A stretch of 64,000 nt of DNA from Ctena decussata. Taxonomy: Eukaryota > Mollusca > Bivalvia > Lucinida > Lucinidae. Where the stretch lies: assembly GCA_963989385.1 (NCBI GenBank), contig OZ022500.1:108107842-108171841 (forward strand), in the 5' to 3' direction. The notes beneath the pieces are model-generated. The model saw nothing but the letters and a program-made list of their open reading frames with translations. It was not told the DNA's origin and made no database searches. The position numbers were made by a program, and so were the translations under genes. Positions 1 to 11,539 of this stretch are shown here, one piece after another (position 1 is the first letter of the stretch; each line of letters opens with the position of its first letter).

Positions 1-115
1 AGCAAATAATAAGTTGTCTAGTATAGCATTGTGCATGGCAAATGAACCTATTGCTTTATAGTAAATGAACCTATTGCTTCGTGGAAACATAAACATGCAG
101 GGTAATTTGAGTAAC

Positions 116-342
116 CAGGGGCGTAGCTAGGGGCAATTTCATAATACGCACAACCATGTTTTATTCTCTACTTCTTGAAGGGAAAGCTAGTATTTCAGCC
201 ACTTTGGTAATTGGTATTGAAATCTTGTCTAATTTATAAATTTTCAGCATGCAAATATGCAGGTGCGTTTTGAAATTTTGTCAATTTTGACAAAATTTCA
301 ATACGCACTTGCGTATTTGCCGTATAGTTAGCTACGCCCTTG
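116..342. mobile_element. Foldback MITE with CAGGGGCGTAGCTAGG termini
   Basis: The ends are imperfect inverted repeats: CAGGGGCGTAGCTAGG at the left and the complement of CAAGGGCGTAGCTAACT at the right. The interior holds a second inverted repeat around 262-310, so the whole element folds on itself. GTAAC flanks both sides (111-115 and 343-347) and may be a short target duplication. There is no coding capacity. The termini resemble those of widespread non-autonomous DNA transposons, but the superfamily is not certain. Confidence 0.6.
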
Positions 343-695
343 GTAACATGCCTTTTGTAAGCTAACAAATTCTCAGATTTCAACAAAGAAAACAGTATCG
401 AAGACTGAAATTAAAAGACCTATAGGTCAAAACGGAATTACCGAGGAAATGTCATAACGACATAACACAGCCCACCCAAGAAGCTGAAAGTACTGATAAT
501 TCGAAATGTAAAACAAGAAGGCGTAAGATCTACAAGTAAGACCTGCTTCAGAAGAGTCACAATGAAACGGACAGAGGTATGATTATTTTAGGGTAGGGGT
601 GTTAAAATCTGCTTAAAACTTATCCGAAGAAGCAGTTCCTATCTCTTGCAAATCATAATAATTCAAATATAAGACGAGAATGTCCCTTCCAAAAT
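343..695. other. Unassigned non-coding stretch
   Basis: AT-rich sequence with no coding frame, RNA gene or repeat that I can support. The same holds for 1-115. Confidence 0.5.
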
Positions 696-942
696 TGAGC
701 CGCGACACAAAAAAACCAACAAAGTGGTTGTGCGCCAAGCGCAGACTCAAATCAGCCCAGTCAGATCAGTTCCTTCGCTGTTCACATGGAGGCAGCTTAG
801 ACCTTAAGGAGGTAGCTTAGACCCAAAGCTACCTTTTAAGCGCTTAGCAAAGAGTCGAATCAAACTGGGCGAATGCCCAGGCTGATCTGAGTTTTGCGCT
901 TGGCGAACAACCATTTTGTTGGTTTTCTCGAGTCACGGCTCA
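696..942. mobile_element. Palindromic MITE, TGAGCCGCGACAC family, copy 1
   Basis: The ends TGAGCCGCGACAC and GGCTCA are long imperfect inverted repeats that continue inward through AACCAACAAAGTGG and its complement. The whole element can therefore fold into one hairpin. Seven further copies are in this window. There is no ORF, so it is non-autonomous. Short open frames across it are by-products of its palindromic GC-rich arms. Confidence 0.8.
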
Positions 943-1132
943 ATTACCCAAAATATGTAAATGAGCCTTGTGAGATCCAGCTGTCGGGAGGAGTTTTGTC
1001 TTCAAAAACAATCCCACAGATCTACAGCCATCTAACAAGACGGATCAAGAGTGTTGGTATTGTATTTGGAGCGAAAACCCTGTCTTATAATTGAATACAT
1101 ACAGTAAACTTATTTCAGATATAAGCTGCGAC

Positions 1133-1349
1133 ACGTCAAAACCAACAAAGTGAGATGTGCGCTAAGCTAAGTCTCCGATCAGCTTGGGTATCCACCCGTT
1201 TTCACTGTCTGCATGGAGCTAGCTTAGACCCTTAGCTAGTCAAAAAGCGCACAACGAAGACTCTGATCAGACTGGTAGGAAGGCCAGGCTGGCCTGAGTC
1301 TTTACTTGGCGCACATGCCACTTTGTTGGTTTTGTCGTGTCGCGGCTCA
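1133..1349. mobile_element. Palindromic MITE, TGAGCCGCGACAC family, copy 2
   Basis: Same termini and arms as copy 1, with the left end mutated to AGCTGCGACACG. The right end is intact (GTCGTGTCGCGGCTCA). TAT flanks the right end. Confidence 0.75.
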
Positions 1350-1670
1350 TATGGTCTTGTACTGTATTCCTTTACTTTCTCCTATTGCATTAAATAACAG
1401 CTTTTATTAAAGTTAAACGTCTGGCAACGCATTATTTCCGTATTGTATTCTTTTGATAGTGTGATCAGTTTACCAGCTTATATTAAATACTGCTACTATT
1501 TTTGTTTAATTTGTGTGGCATATTTTCAAGCAGTTGCTCTTTGCAGTTGTTGCGCAGACAATTATTAGAACCGTTTTTTGTTAATAATGACTTGAGCTAT
1601 ATGGAAAAGCAAATGTTAATAACCGGATATTATACTTGCCACAGGGAAAGCTACATAATCGACTATTATT
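1350..1670. other. Unassigned non-coding stretch
   Basis: AT-rich. The open frame that begins at 1502 runs into the next MITE copy and has no recognisable domain. Confidence 0.4.
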
Positions 1671-1845
1671 TGAGCCGCGACACGAGAAAACCAACAAAGT
1701 GGTTGTGTGCTCAGCGCCCAGTCTGGTCAGACTCTTCGCAAAGCACTTCAAGGGTAGTTAAGGGTCTAAGATGGGGCGGATGCCCAGGCTGAACTGAGTC
1801 TGCTCTGGGCGCACAACCATTGTTGGTTTTGTCGTGTTGCGGCTT
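1671..1845. mobile_element. Palindromic MITE, TGAGCCGCGACAC family, copy 3 (internally deleted)
   Basis: Both terminal arms are present, but the element is about 60-70 bp shorter than full copies. Part of the central stem is missing. Confidence 0.75.
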
Positions 1846-2034
1846 GTTTGTTCTTGTTATTTCCTAGAGGCATCTGCGTACTGTTGCATTACTTCTGTAA
1901 GTGAACGTAAATAAGAAGGCGATGATCAGGTACTTATACACACGTTTACCAAATCCTACCCTGAACATCTTATTGGATAGGAAAATAATAAAGACGGCAG
2001 ACAAAGCAAAACAAGACAAGAAAAACGCCAAGGC

Positions 2035-2270
2035 CCAGTTGTTCAAAGCATCGTTAGCTTAACTAGCTCGTTAGGAGATCAACTCGTTAAGTGTTTTGCA
2101 ACTTTATTACAAAATACACTGATAGTTTTTGTTGAAAATATGTGAGAAGCTTTTACAATGCAAAAGCTTCTCACATTTTTACAACAAAAAATATTGGCTT
2201 ATTTGTGATATTAACGTTTGAAATTTTAACGTCACGTTAACTAACGACGTTGTTAGTTTTGAACAACTGG
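2035..2270. mobile_element. Foldback MITE with CCAGTTGTTCAAA termini
   Basis: The left arm (2035-2063) and right arm (2236-2270) are inverted repeats sharing CCAGTTGTTCAAA and CGTTAGTTAAC-like blocks. At the centre is a perfect 14-bp hairpin with a 7-nt loop: 2141-2154 pairs with 2162-2175. No coding capacity. Confidence 0.65.
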
Positions 2271-2759
2271 ACCGAAGAGGTTAGCTGTTTCCTTCCAGAT
2301 GGCTGCGAGGCTTTTATAAATGATGTGCAAAAATTCAAATACTAATAGAAAGCCGACAAGCATTGACAATGATAGTAAACCACCACAGAAGCACTGCATT
2401 GGGACGTCAGTATATAATAACTGGTGGCTCAAACAGATTTACTGGGGGCGCATAACCCTTGCCCTGGATTATGTTGTGATTCATAAACATGCAAGTTATT
2501 GGCGTCCGCGTGAAAGATGTCTAATTCCAATCGGAGTACCTAGATCGGACAAATAACCGTGTTTCTGTCAGCCGATAGATTGCTATATGGACTAGAAATG
2601 TGCCCATAGGACACGGATGCCCCCGTCTAGTGCCTTGAGTACGATGACACCTTGATTAAGTTACTAGCACTTGTAGGATATAACTTGGTTCATAGAGGCA
2701 GACTTGTACAACATAAATGGCAAATCAAGAGACACTAAATATCAAAGCGACCTATATTT
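2271..2759. other. Unassigned non-coding stretch
   Basis: A 78-codon open frame (2320-2556) has no recognisable motif and is not called as a gene. No repeat relationship was found inside the window. Confidence 0.4.
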
Positions 2760-4078
2760 TTTTCACTCAAACCTCAGACACGAATATGACAGAAACAGGT
2801 TTTCATGATAGCCTATTCACATAGCTTGATTGTGCACTGTGACTTTGACCTTTAAGATATAGCTAGTAACATGGTCCTTGTGCCCAATAAATCGTCTTGT
2901 AAAATAGTTTTGAAATCCCACTATGCAGAACAAAGTTATGGGCTGAATAAAAGTAGCCTTTCCACGAAGTGTAAGTGCAGACTGTGACCTTCATCGTTCA
3001 GCTAGCACATGGTTTTCTTGCACATGACACATCGCCTTACTATGATCATTGCCAAATAATTTTGAAATCCCACCTTGCAGGACTAAGTTAAAAGGCCGGA
3101 CACAAATATGTTTTCACTATAGCCTATACATAAAGTTTACATGCGCAGTGTGACCTTGACCTTCAAGCTAGGGGTTTGTCATGATGATCATGTATGCAAT
3201 ATAGTTTTGAATCCCGCCATGCAGGATAAAGTTATGGGCAGGACAAAAACATGTTTTCACTAAAGCCTATGCATAAAGTTTAAGTTCAGACTGTTACCTT
3301 GACCTTTGAGCTAATGATATGATTCTTGCAACTGTTACATCAATTTGTCATGATGATTATTTATGCCAGATACTTTTGAAATCCCATCATGCAGGACAAA
3401 AGTTCACTAAAGCCTATGCACAAAGCTTAAGTGTTGACTGCGACCTTGACCTTCAAGCTAGCAGTCATGTGTTTGCACACGACACACTGTCTTGTCGTGA
3501 CAATTATTTATGCCAAATAATTTTGTGATCCCACCATGCAAGACAAAGTTATGGACCAGACACAAACATATTTCATTAAAGCCAATGCACAAACTTAAAG
3601 TGCGGACTGTGACCTTGACCTTTGAGAGAGCCGAGTGGTTCTTGTACGCGACATATTGTCTTGTCATGATAATCATTTGTGCCGCATAATTTTTAAATTC
3701 CACCATGCAGTCTAATGTTATGGGTCGGACACGAACATATTTCATTATAGCCTATGTACAAAGTTTAAGCGCGGACTGTGCTCTTGACCTTTAAGATAGT
3801 GACATGGTTCTTGCACGCGACACACCGTCTTGCCATTATGATTATTTGTGGCAAATTATTTTTGAACCCCACCATGCAGTCTAAAGTTATGGGTCGGACA
3901 CGAACATATTCATTATAGCATATGCACAAAGTTTAAGTGCGAACTGTGACCTTGACCTTTGAGATAGCGACATGGTTCTTACACGTGACACATCATCTTG
4001 TCATAATGATCATTTGTGCCAAATAATTTTTGAATCCCACCATGCAACTTAAAGTTACGGATCGGACACAGTTTCGGT
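2760..4078. repeat. Tandem array of about 145-170-bp units with GACCTTGACC motifs
   Basis: About eight diverged head-to-tail units. The anchor TTTTGAAATCCCACCATGCAG recurs, mutated, near 2909, 3061, 3205, 3372, 3520, 3690, 3860 and 4026. Each unit also carries GTGACCTTGACCTTT and GACACAxxGTCTTGTCATGAT-like blocks. Divergence between units shows an old array. Open frames on both strands here are periodic repeats of one unit and not genes. Confidence 0.85.
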
Positions 4079-4097
4079 AACACACAAACACACACAC

Positions 4098-4130
<33 letters not shown>

Positions 4131-4172
4131 CATACATACATACATACATACATACATACATACATACATACC
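4079..4172. repeat. CA then (ACAT)n microsatellite
   Basis: A short CACACA run passes into a long uninterrupted tetranucleotide tract of about 17 ACAT/CATA units. It produces the Met-Tyr-Val-Cys repeat peptides on the minus strand, which are artefacts. Confidence 0.95.
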
Positions 4173-4536
4173 CAAACACGGTCAGGGTAAAATCTATATG
4201 CCCTTCCGCAATTTTATGGCGGGGGCATGAAAAAGCATCCTATAAACTGGATCTAACGGTCTTACGGGTCTTCAGTCCACTGACTCAAATATTATAATGT
4301 AAAGTAATTACTTTTAACAATACTGACATACAACATGATTCAAGCAGTGTTTGCGCGGGCACCAGTGCCGTCATCTGAATGTAATTGGCATGCCTCTTTA
4401 CATTTATTCTTGCTGCGGTTGATTTCTCACAAATTACGACGTCACATGCTGAAATGACACTTGTTGGAAAAGCAAGCTCACAGTTTAATTTAAATAATAC
4501 TCGACTTGATTTTCAGCAAGATAAATACATTTAGCG
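4173..4536. other. Unassigned non-coding stretch
   Basis: No gene or repeat seen. Confidence 0.4.
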
Positions 4537-5207
4537 TACGAGGCTTGTTCGAAAATTCTTTAGACACTGCCTATGCTTGTTTTTTTAATTATCCTTACGT
4601 ATTTCAATAAAAGTTGGTATATGCATAGAAAGTCTCATTATAAAACAGAGGCACAAAATGATAGTGTGAAATATTCACGAGTTGCATATAATGTTTCGAT
4701 GAAGGGGCCACGAGTAGGGATACCCAGAGCATTTCGTTGAAATTCGAAGATGAAAATATAACTTTTATGAAGAATAGCTAAAAACGACATGGAAAAGGCG
4801 GGGAAATGTAAATGAAAAAGATAACGTCAATCCGTGAAAATTTCGCGCTATTTGCGTCACTCAGTCCGTGCTCAACTGAAGTCAGTCAAGTATTAAGTGT
4901 AGTTTCTCTATTCTTTTCGGGGAGAAACGGCGTATGAAGTGCATTCGGCATGGTGGTTTATACTTCCGGAAGGAATGATTATATTACGAAAACGGGCACC
5001 ATTCGCTGACGTTATTGTGACGCCGCGTTGACGGTGTCGGCATGCTCCGGTTCTGACGAGGTTCCATTCTTGTGACAGACTCTCACATCGAATCCGTGAT
5101 GCAATCAAGTTGATATTTTGCATTTGAGAGAAATAGAGTATATTGTGTGTTTTTTTCTGTTCTGTTCTGATTTGCACTGTCTGAATAATTTCCCAACAAG
5201 CCTCGTA
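4537..5207. mobile_element. Non-autonomous mariner-like element, 671 bp
   Basis: Terminal inverted repeats of about 30 bp begin TACGAGGCTTGTTCG on the left and end with its near-complement CAACAAGCCTCGTA on the right. TA lies at both outer edges, as expected for Tc1/mariner elements. The interior has no transposase motif; the 100-codon minus-strand frame at 4908-5210 shows no mariner D,D signature. This is probably a deletion derivative or a MITE moved by an autonomous relative. Confidence 0.65.
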
Positions 5208-5970
5208 CATACTAAATCATATACGAAAAGAACCCAATGTTGGGCCTAAATTGCAACCCAAATTTCAAATTCAGAATCTTAATGGTAAACAGTTTCTATG
5301 ACATTTTCATTAGCGTTTTAAACTTTTGCTTCAAAGACATATAACTAAAACATGGTTCGGCATATCCACCAACCCATCCCTCTCCCAACCCATCTCACCA
5401 CGTCTCACCCCACCACCCCCCTCTTTTGGTGAGCAGACTTTTCCGAAATCGAAAGACTTAGACAATGCTGATAGAAGTTTCAACCCAACTGTTATTTGTT
5501 TTCAAACCGGAACAGCAGTTTAAGCACCTCTCCTCAACCCCCCTTCCCCCCCCCCCCCCCCCCACACACAACACACTTAATTAAATATAATTTACTTCCT
5601 ACCGCTCCAAAGCAATGCTACTGGTTTACGGTTATTGCGTTGTACTATTAGGCTTTCGGCTTTTTGTATATTTTATCATGCATCTGCTGCAAAACTCACT
5701 TGATAACAGGGGTATGATAACACAATCTGATATCATGTCACTGTAGAACTGCGCTTTCGCGAATGTTATCAGGTCATGCCTTTAGAAGCGATCACTGAAG
5801 ACGATTGGCTACATACTGACGGTGGCCGTGATATCAACGTTCGGTTGGTTAATTGACGTCTCCAACTTACGTCATAAAGCATTCGACGGCAACAAGTTCA
5901 AACAAAACTGCGTTTGCTTTTCTTTTGTTTGACGCTCTTTACATCTGAAAATATTCTATTGATGCATGAT
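5208..5970. other. Unassigned stretch with an 18-nt poly-C run
   Basis: A homopolymeric C tract at 5546-5563 follows a C-rich segment. Nothing else is recognisable. Confidence 0.5.
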
Positions 5971-6130
5971 AAATAGAAAACCATGTAAGTGTCTTTTGAT
6001 ATCAAGTTTATCAGGCTCGACCAGAAACACGTCGGACTTGCTCGGCAAGCCTCGCCATTCCTACGCTGTTTCTGGTCTCGCCTGATAAACTTGATATCAA
6101 AAGACACTAACATGGTATTCTCTATATTTA
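5971..6130. mobile_element. Hairpin MITE with about 48-bp near-perfect arms
   Basis: 5980-6028 and 6067-6116 are almost exact inverted copies; both carry GTGTCTTTTGATATCAAG. They are separated by a short loop. Overlapping open frames on the two strands are mirror images of this palindrome. No coding capacity. Confidence 0.75.
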
Positions 6131-6355
6131 GGACAGCCTCACAGATGTTAGTTGGAAAAGAACTTACCTGTAACCTGTAACCTTTTCGCTTTTATTTATT
6201 TTTTTTTTTGCTTTGTGTGCCGTCTTCATTGTTTTCCCTTACCATTTCGTGTTTATGGCAGGATTTGAAAATTGATCGTGTCGGTTCTCATCTTAATTAT
6301 ACACGCGTAACCCTCGCTATGGGTTCTCTGTCACTGTCAGTGGTAAATAAACATA
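6131..6355. other. Unassigned non-coding stretch
   Basis: T-rich, with no feature I can support. Confidence 0.4.
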
Positions 6356-6593
6356 TGAGCCGCGACACGACAAAACCAACAATGTGGTTGTGCGCACAGC
6401 GCTGACTCAAAGCAGCCTGGGCATCCGTCCTGTTTGACCAGACTCTTCGAAAAGTGCTCAAAGGGTAGCTAAGGGTCTAAGCTACCTCCATGCGGACAGC
6501 GAATACTCTGATCAGACTGGGCGGATGCCCAGGCTGATCTGAGTCTGCGCTGGGCGCACAACCACATTGTAGGTTTTGTCGTGTCGCGGCTCA
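6356..6593. mobile_element. Palindromic MITE, TGAGCCGCGACAC family, copy 4 (full length)
   Basis: Full-length, well-preserved copy with near-perfect arms (TGAGCCGCGACACGACAAAA and its complement). It is flanked by TA on both sides, which suggests a TA target site. Confidence 0.85.
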
Positions 6594-6769
6594 TATATCT
6601 ATAAGTATTTTATCTAAATTAAACACTAAATCACCATATGATACCGATAAAAATTATTTTAAAATTGGATAATAAAACATGCATGTGTGAAAATAAGCTG
6701 TTTGATACCGCTTGAACAGGTAACTTATAATCAGATTTTACTGTCAGTATCGACGATAGTTTTAATCAC

Positions 6770-7135
6770 GGAATTAAATGACTTAAAAATCAGTATCTCT
6801 TTAAAAAAATCTGAAGTTTCTGTTGAAAGAATTTCAGTTTATAATGTCATTGAAATATTGGAGAGCATGGCACACACTGCTTGCCATGCTCCTTTACCGA
6901 TGACCTTTATATATATATCTGCTACAAAAGCAACAAAGACGTCATACTGATGTCAAAAGGACGTCATCGAGGCGTCATTCTGCCTGGGTAACAGATCTAT
7001 GATGTCATGGGTATTGGAGCATGATAAAAAGTGCTTGTCATGCTCCTTCAATTTTTAATGACATAAACTGAAATTCTTTCAACAGAAACTTCATATTTTC
7101 TCAAGCGAATAAATATTCTCAAGTCATTTAATTCC
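6770..7135. repeat. 366-bp inverted repeat (foldback element)
   Basis: The left arm begins GGAATTAAATGACTT and the right arm ends with its exact complement at 7121-7135. Further matching blocks include a segment containing TTTCTGTTGAAAGAATTTCAG and a GGAGCATG-type block near the centre. The centre is rich in GACGTCA and TGACGTCAT-like motifs. No ORF. Confidence 0.7.
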
Positions 7136-7510
7136 TTGTTTATAGTGATATATGTTTCATTTGATATCACGTTCAGCTATGCTGCTACAATTCAGAAACA
7201 AAACTGTCGGATATTAAAGCATGTTGATATTTGTATTAAAGTTTTTGTTAACGATTATTGTGTGTTTTAATTACTTTGAAGCAACTGAAGTATCCTCTTA
7301 TGACGTTAATTTTACTTCTGCTGGAAATGAATACGCCAGTATGATTTAAAAAAAACCATAAAATTATACTTGGCCGCAAAAGAAAGCGATCACTTTTTCT
7401 ATTCGAATATCTGCACTTTTACAAACTGTAACGGTCGCACATTTGCAACACTGAACTCAGCAAGGAAAAGAAATGACGGTTGACATAGTTTGGGATACAC
7501 AGAGTCACAC
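7136..7510. other. Unassigned non-coding stretch
   Basis: AT-rich, with no recognisable feature. Confidence 0.4.
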
Positions 7511-9221
7511 TTATAAAGGGGGTGGTGGGGTGGGGAGTGCCTATAAGGCCCTTTTTCTGCCCAAGAGCAAAATGTTTTATTTTCAGCTGATGATTAGACT
7601 ATAGTGTCCGCTATACTAAATCAATAGTGGTAAAGTTCCGCAAGCCCTACTTTTGGAAAAATGGGGTTATTAAAGTGGGTGGGGTAAATCAGCATGAACC
7701 AGGGGTGTCATATTATAAGCTATATTTCTCCTTCAAATTGAATGGCACTCATAAATACATTCCTTGGTAAGTTGTAGTAATGTCTGGTGACATTTTTTCT
7801 CAAATTCTATCTTTTAAAGTAAAATCTTATGTCTGCAGAATTTCTTTTAGAGACACTGTCAATTTTCATTAATTTTGGTACTTTGAATTCAATATATTCT
7901 ACCATATCTCTAGAACCAATGGATGACTTCTTACCAAACTAACATGGGTTCGCCGTTGGGAGAGTGCAAACTGTTGATTAAATTTTGGTGACCTTGACCT
8001 TTGTTTTAAGGTCACAGTAAGACTCATAATGTTAATTTTAAGTCAAGTTTTGGCCATTGTCTACAAGTAGCTCCTGAATTGATATGGAATTGTTCCAAAA
8101 GTGGCCTAAATTAAACATTATGAGGAGTTAGAGCACTAGTTATGATTAAATGGCCATGACATCATGATTAAATGACAATGACATCATCTTCAAGGTCAAG
8201 GTCATGGCTAGACTAAATAGAGTCTTATCATAAATTTCATCAATCAGGCGGCAGAAATGTACCAAATCTGAGGGTTTTCATTTGAAAATCAATGTTTAAT
8301 ATGAACATAATGACCTTGACCTTGGTCTGAAGGTCAGTATTAGTCAAACATGATGAAACAGAATTGGGTTAAACTTAAAGGTTAAAGAAAAGTCTATTGT
8401 AATATAATGAACTTCTGAATGTATTGGTGACCTTCAGATCAAGGTCAAGGTCATTATATGCATATTAAGCATTGTTTGACAAACAGAAACATACATATTT
8501 GTTAAATTTCTGCTTACTAGCTGTGTGAGATCTTTGGTTAAACTCTGTCTAGTCTAACCTTGACCTTGACCTTGAAGATGATGTCATGGCCATTTGATCA
8601 TAACTAGTGCTCTAACTCCTCATAATAGTTAATTTAGGCCACTTTGGTCATGATTTCATCTCGGTTTAGGAGCTACTGTGTAGACAATGGCCAAAACTTG
8701 ACTTAAAATTAACATTTTAAGTCTTACTGTGACCTTGAAACAAAGGTCAAGGTCACCAAAATTTAATCAACAGTTTGCACTCTCCCAAGGGTGAACCCAT
8801 GTTAGTTTGGTAAGAAGTCATCCATTGGTTCTAGAGATATGGTAGAATATATTGAATTCAAAGTACCAAAATTAATGAAAATTGACAGTGTCTCTAAAAG
8901 AAATTCTGCAGACATAAGATTTTACTTTAAAAGATAGAATTTGAGAAAAGATGTCCGCAAAGACATTACTACAACTTATAAAGGAAGGTATTTATGGATG
9001 CCATTATATTTGAAGGAGAAATATAGCTTATAATATGACACCCCTGGTTCATGCTGATTTACCCCACCCACTTTAATAACCCCATTATTCCAAAAGTAGG
9101 GCTTACGGAGCTTAACCACTATTGATTCAGTATAGTGGACACTATAGTCTATTCATTAGCTGAAAATAAAATATTTTGCTCTTGGGCAGAAAAAGGGCCT
9201 TATAGGCACCCCCCTTTGTAA
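7511..9221. repeat. Giant inverted repeat, about 0.8-kb arms
   Basis: The left arm (7511 to about 8333) and right arm (about 8425-9221) are reverse complements at high identity, separated by about 90 nt. Matching landmarks are the outer TTATAAAGGGGG and CCCCCTTTGTAA, the block GGGGTGTCATATTATAAGC, and several TGACCTTGACCTT motifs. The arms differ by scattered substitutions and short indels, so they have drifted independently. There is no coding frame. This could be a large foldback transposon or a head-to-head duplication of a dispersed repeat. Confidence 0.85.
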
Positions 9222-10054
9222 TTTACCTCGATCAAATATTATACTAAAACTTCAGGCAACCTAGCAAATTGATAATGCTAAAGTACTTATCTTAAAAAGG
9301 TCAGGAGTCAAGTCGAAATTTGAAGAAAATGTCAATATTTGAAGAAAGGAAAAATAAACAGAAATTTTCTATGTGCAGAAAAAAATGTGCCAATTTATTT
9401 TCAGATAGCGGTATTTAATTTTAACACAACAGTTATTTCATCTGTGGTGTTCTGATTCTAACGCCACATTAAATAAACTTAGCGCAAAATAATGTTCTGC
9501 GTTTCATGCATAGATTCAATATCATAACACGCCCTGTTCAAGACTGAAAGTTACGTATCTAGCGACTTAAATGAAGAGCGACGCGAACGTCAGTGCACGA
9601 ATCCCATTTACATACGACTGAGCTGCAGAAATTGAAGGTTAATGTGTGAATTGTCTTTAGCTATAAGTGTGTCAACGTCTCCATAGGGACCTGGCAAACC
9701 GTTTATGCATTGAAAAAAAACAAAACTTTTGATAGCTATTGTTGCATAAATTGCGAAAAAATGGCACTGTATTTGTCACCGTTTCACAGCCAACGCGCAA
9801 GTGAATATTTCTATTAATATCCGTTTACCTCGCCCGACAGCATCAGGCGGTTCAAAATGGCTGCAACCATCCTATCCGACCGCGATACTTTGGAAAAGTA
9901 TCCATTTCAAGACAAGATGGTCGCTTTAGTCAAGTAAACGAGATGCAAATTCATCAACAAAAAGCAAATACCTTGAAATGCAATAACTTGCATGCAAGCC
10001 TGATCCATTCATGTGTCATCCTGCAGTTCTAGATCACTAGTGCCAAAAGCTGGG
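9222..10054. other. Unassigned non-coding stretch
   Basis: No coding, RNA or repeat signal that I can support. Confidence 0.4.
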
Positions 10055-10760
10055 TAAACCGAATGAACAGCTCTTTCCCAAACAGGTGGTTATTCAGCTA
10101 CCCTAATTAAAACAACAGCAATTTCTACTTTACCTATTTGCAATTACAAAACAGAACAGAAAGCAGAATGGGCATCTCATCAGCTGACCAGACTGCCAGA
10201 AACTACAGGCAAGCGGACATAACAACATGTAGCACAGAGGAACCATAACATAAATACCGCCTTGGAACGGTCAGTAAAAGATTACTGGGGGTTGGACTTT
10301 TCCGCAGCGGAGGGTGAGGGTGAAGCTTTGGGCCCAGTAAAATCGGTTTAAACCCCCCAGTAGTTATTACTGACCGTCCCAAGGCGGTACTTTCGTTGCG
10401 GTTGCATTTGTGTTGTGTTCGGTGCTGTTTAATTTATTGTGGGCTCATTTTTACCCTTCTATAATAAAAATAGAAAATAGGTAAAAATAGTTGTTAAATG
10501 TTTTTTGTATAATTTGCTTAATCTGTTGTAACCCTTCTGTTGGTCTAAATTATATAGTTCAGTAAAGATAGCTGAGTTGCCACCAATTTTGGAAAGAGCT
10601 GCTGACTTGGCTTATCATTTGTAATTTATCGTTTGTTAGGATGTTTTTTGTCAATCTTTCCCTTTGATGTTGGGGATAGGGTTTGGGACCTGATTCAGTC
10701 AGTTCCTGGAGTGTAGTTACTCTTTAAATTTACTGGATCCGAACCTCGCCCTCTGATTCT
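10055..10760. repeat. Dispersed repeat with internal 37-bp foldback
   Basis: The segment from about 10055 (GTAAACCGAATGAACAGC) matches 45576 onward. The segment after 10390 resembles 46800-47290 and 52300-52520. An inverted repeat pairs 10256-10292 with 10354-10390 (TACCGCCTTGGAACGGTCAG and its complement). No ORF. The element type is unknown; it may be a non-autonomous foldback transposon. Confidence 0.6.
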
Positions 10761-11372
10761 GCATTTTACATTGTGGACGTACCTTTTCTTACATTTTCCA
10801 ACTACTGAATAATGAATAAAATAACTTTAGTTTCCCTGCCCTGGCCATGGCCAGGAGTTTGTCGTTCTCTCCACTTAAAACGGAAATCCGCATGGGTAAC
10901 ATGGTATGCAAGAGATCTTCGGTAATTTTTGGTAGAATTTGATTGTCTTAACTCTATCGTCCAAGTCCAAGCTACGCATATAGGTACAGAAAAAAACGTA
11001 ATTTATACAAAAGAAACGTACCAGCATCACCTTGAAGCCAAGAAATATGATGTTATATAAGAAACGTACCAGCGTCACCTTGAATAGATATGCTGTGAAG
11101 AGATATGCTGTCATCTCTCAAAATGGCTTAAACTGGTGGCTCTTACAGTCTTTGAGAGCATCTCAGTTCTGGAACCGTCATCTGAGACAAGAAATTTGGT
11201 ACCTCTTACTTTGGCAAATGGCGTTGTCTGTCATCATGTTTATCTTTTCAGAGCTATCCTCCGTTTCTAGCCAGAGCACTATTGTAATCGGCAAACCCGA
11301 AATTAGTAATAGTTTCGATGCCTACGCCATCGTTTTTTCAGTTAATGGGTATAGCTGCCTCAGTAAAATATA
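10761..11372. other. Unassigned non-coding stretch
   Basis: The 113-codon frame at 11032-11373 has no recognised domain and is not supported as a gene. It contains two similar GAAACGTACCAGC(A/G)TCACCTT segments (11005-11035 and 11062-11081), a small local duplication. Confidence 0.4.
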
Positions 11373-11539
11373 GGGCACTTTCGGCATTATTACTTGGGTA
11401 CATGTAAACCAGAAGAACACCCCGTGCTAATCGAAGATATGTGTATTACTAGGGCTACTCCGAGATATGTTTATTCATATCTTCGATTAGCCCGAGGAAT
11501 ACCTAGGTATTATTTGAAGTAATTATGCCGAAAGCGCCC
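11373..11539. mobile_element. 167-bp hairpin MITE
   Basis: The ends GGGCACTTTCGGCATTATTA and its near-complement (to 11539) pair. An inner pair TAATCGAAGATATG and CATATCTTCGATTA closes the centre. The full element forms an imperfect hairpin and has no ORF. Confidence 0.75.

Noticed and set aside
3979..4179. Met-Tyr-Val-Cys repeat protein
   Set aside because: Translation of a tetranucleotide microsatellite.
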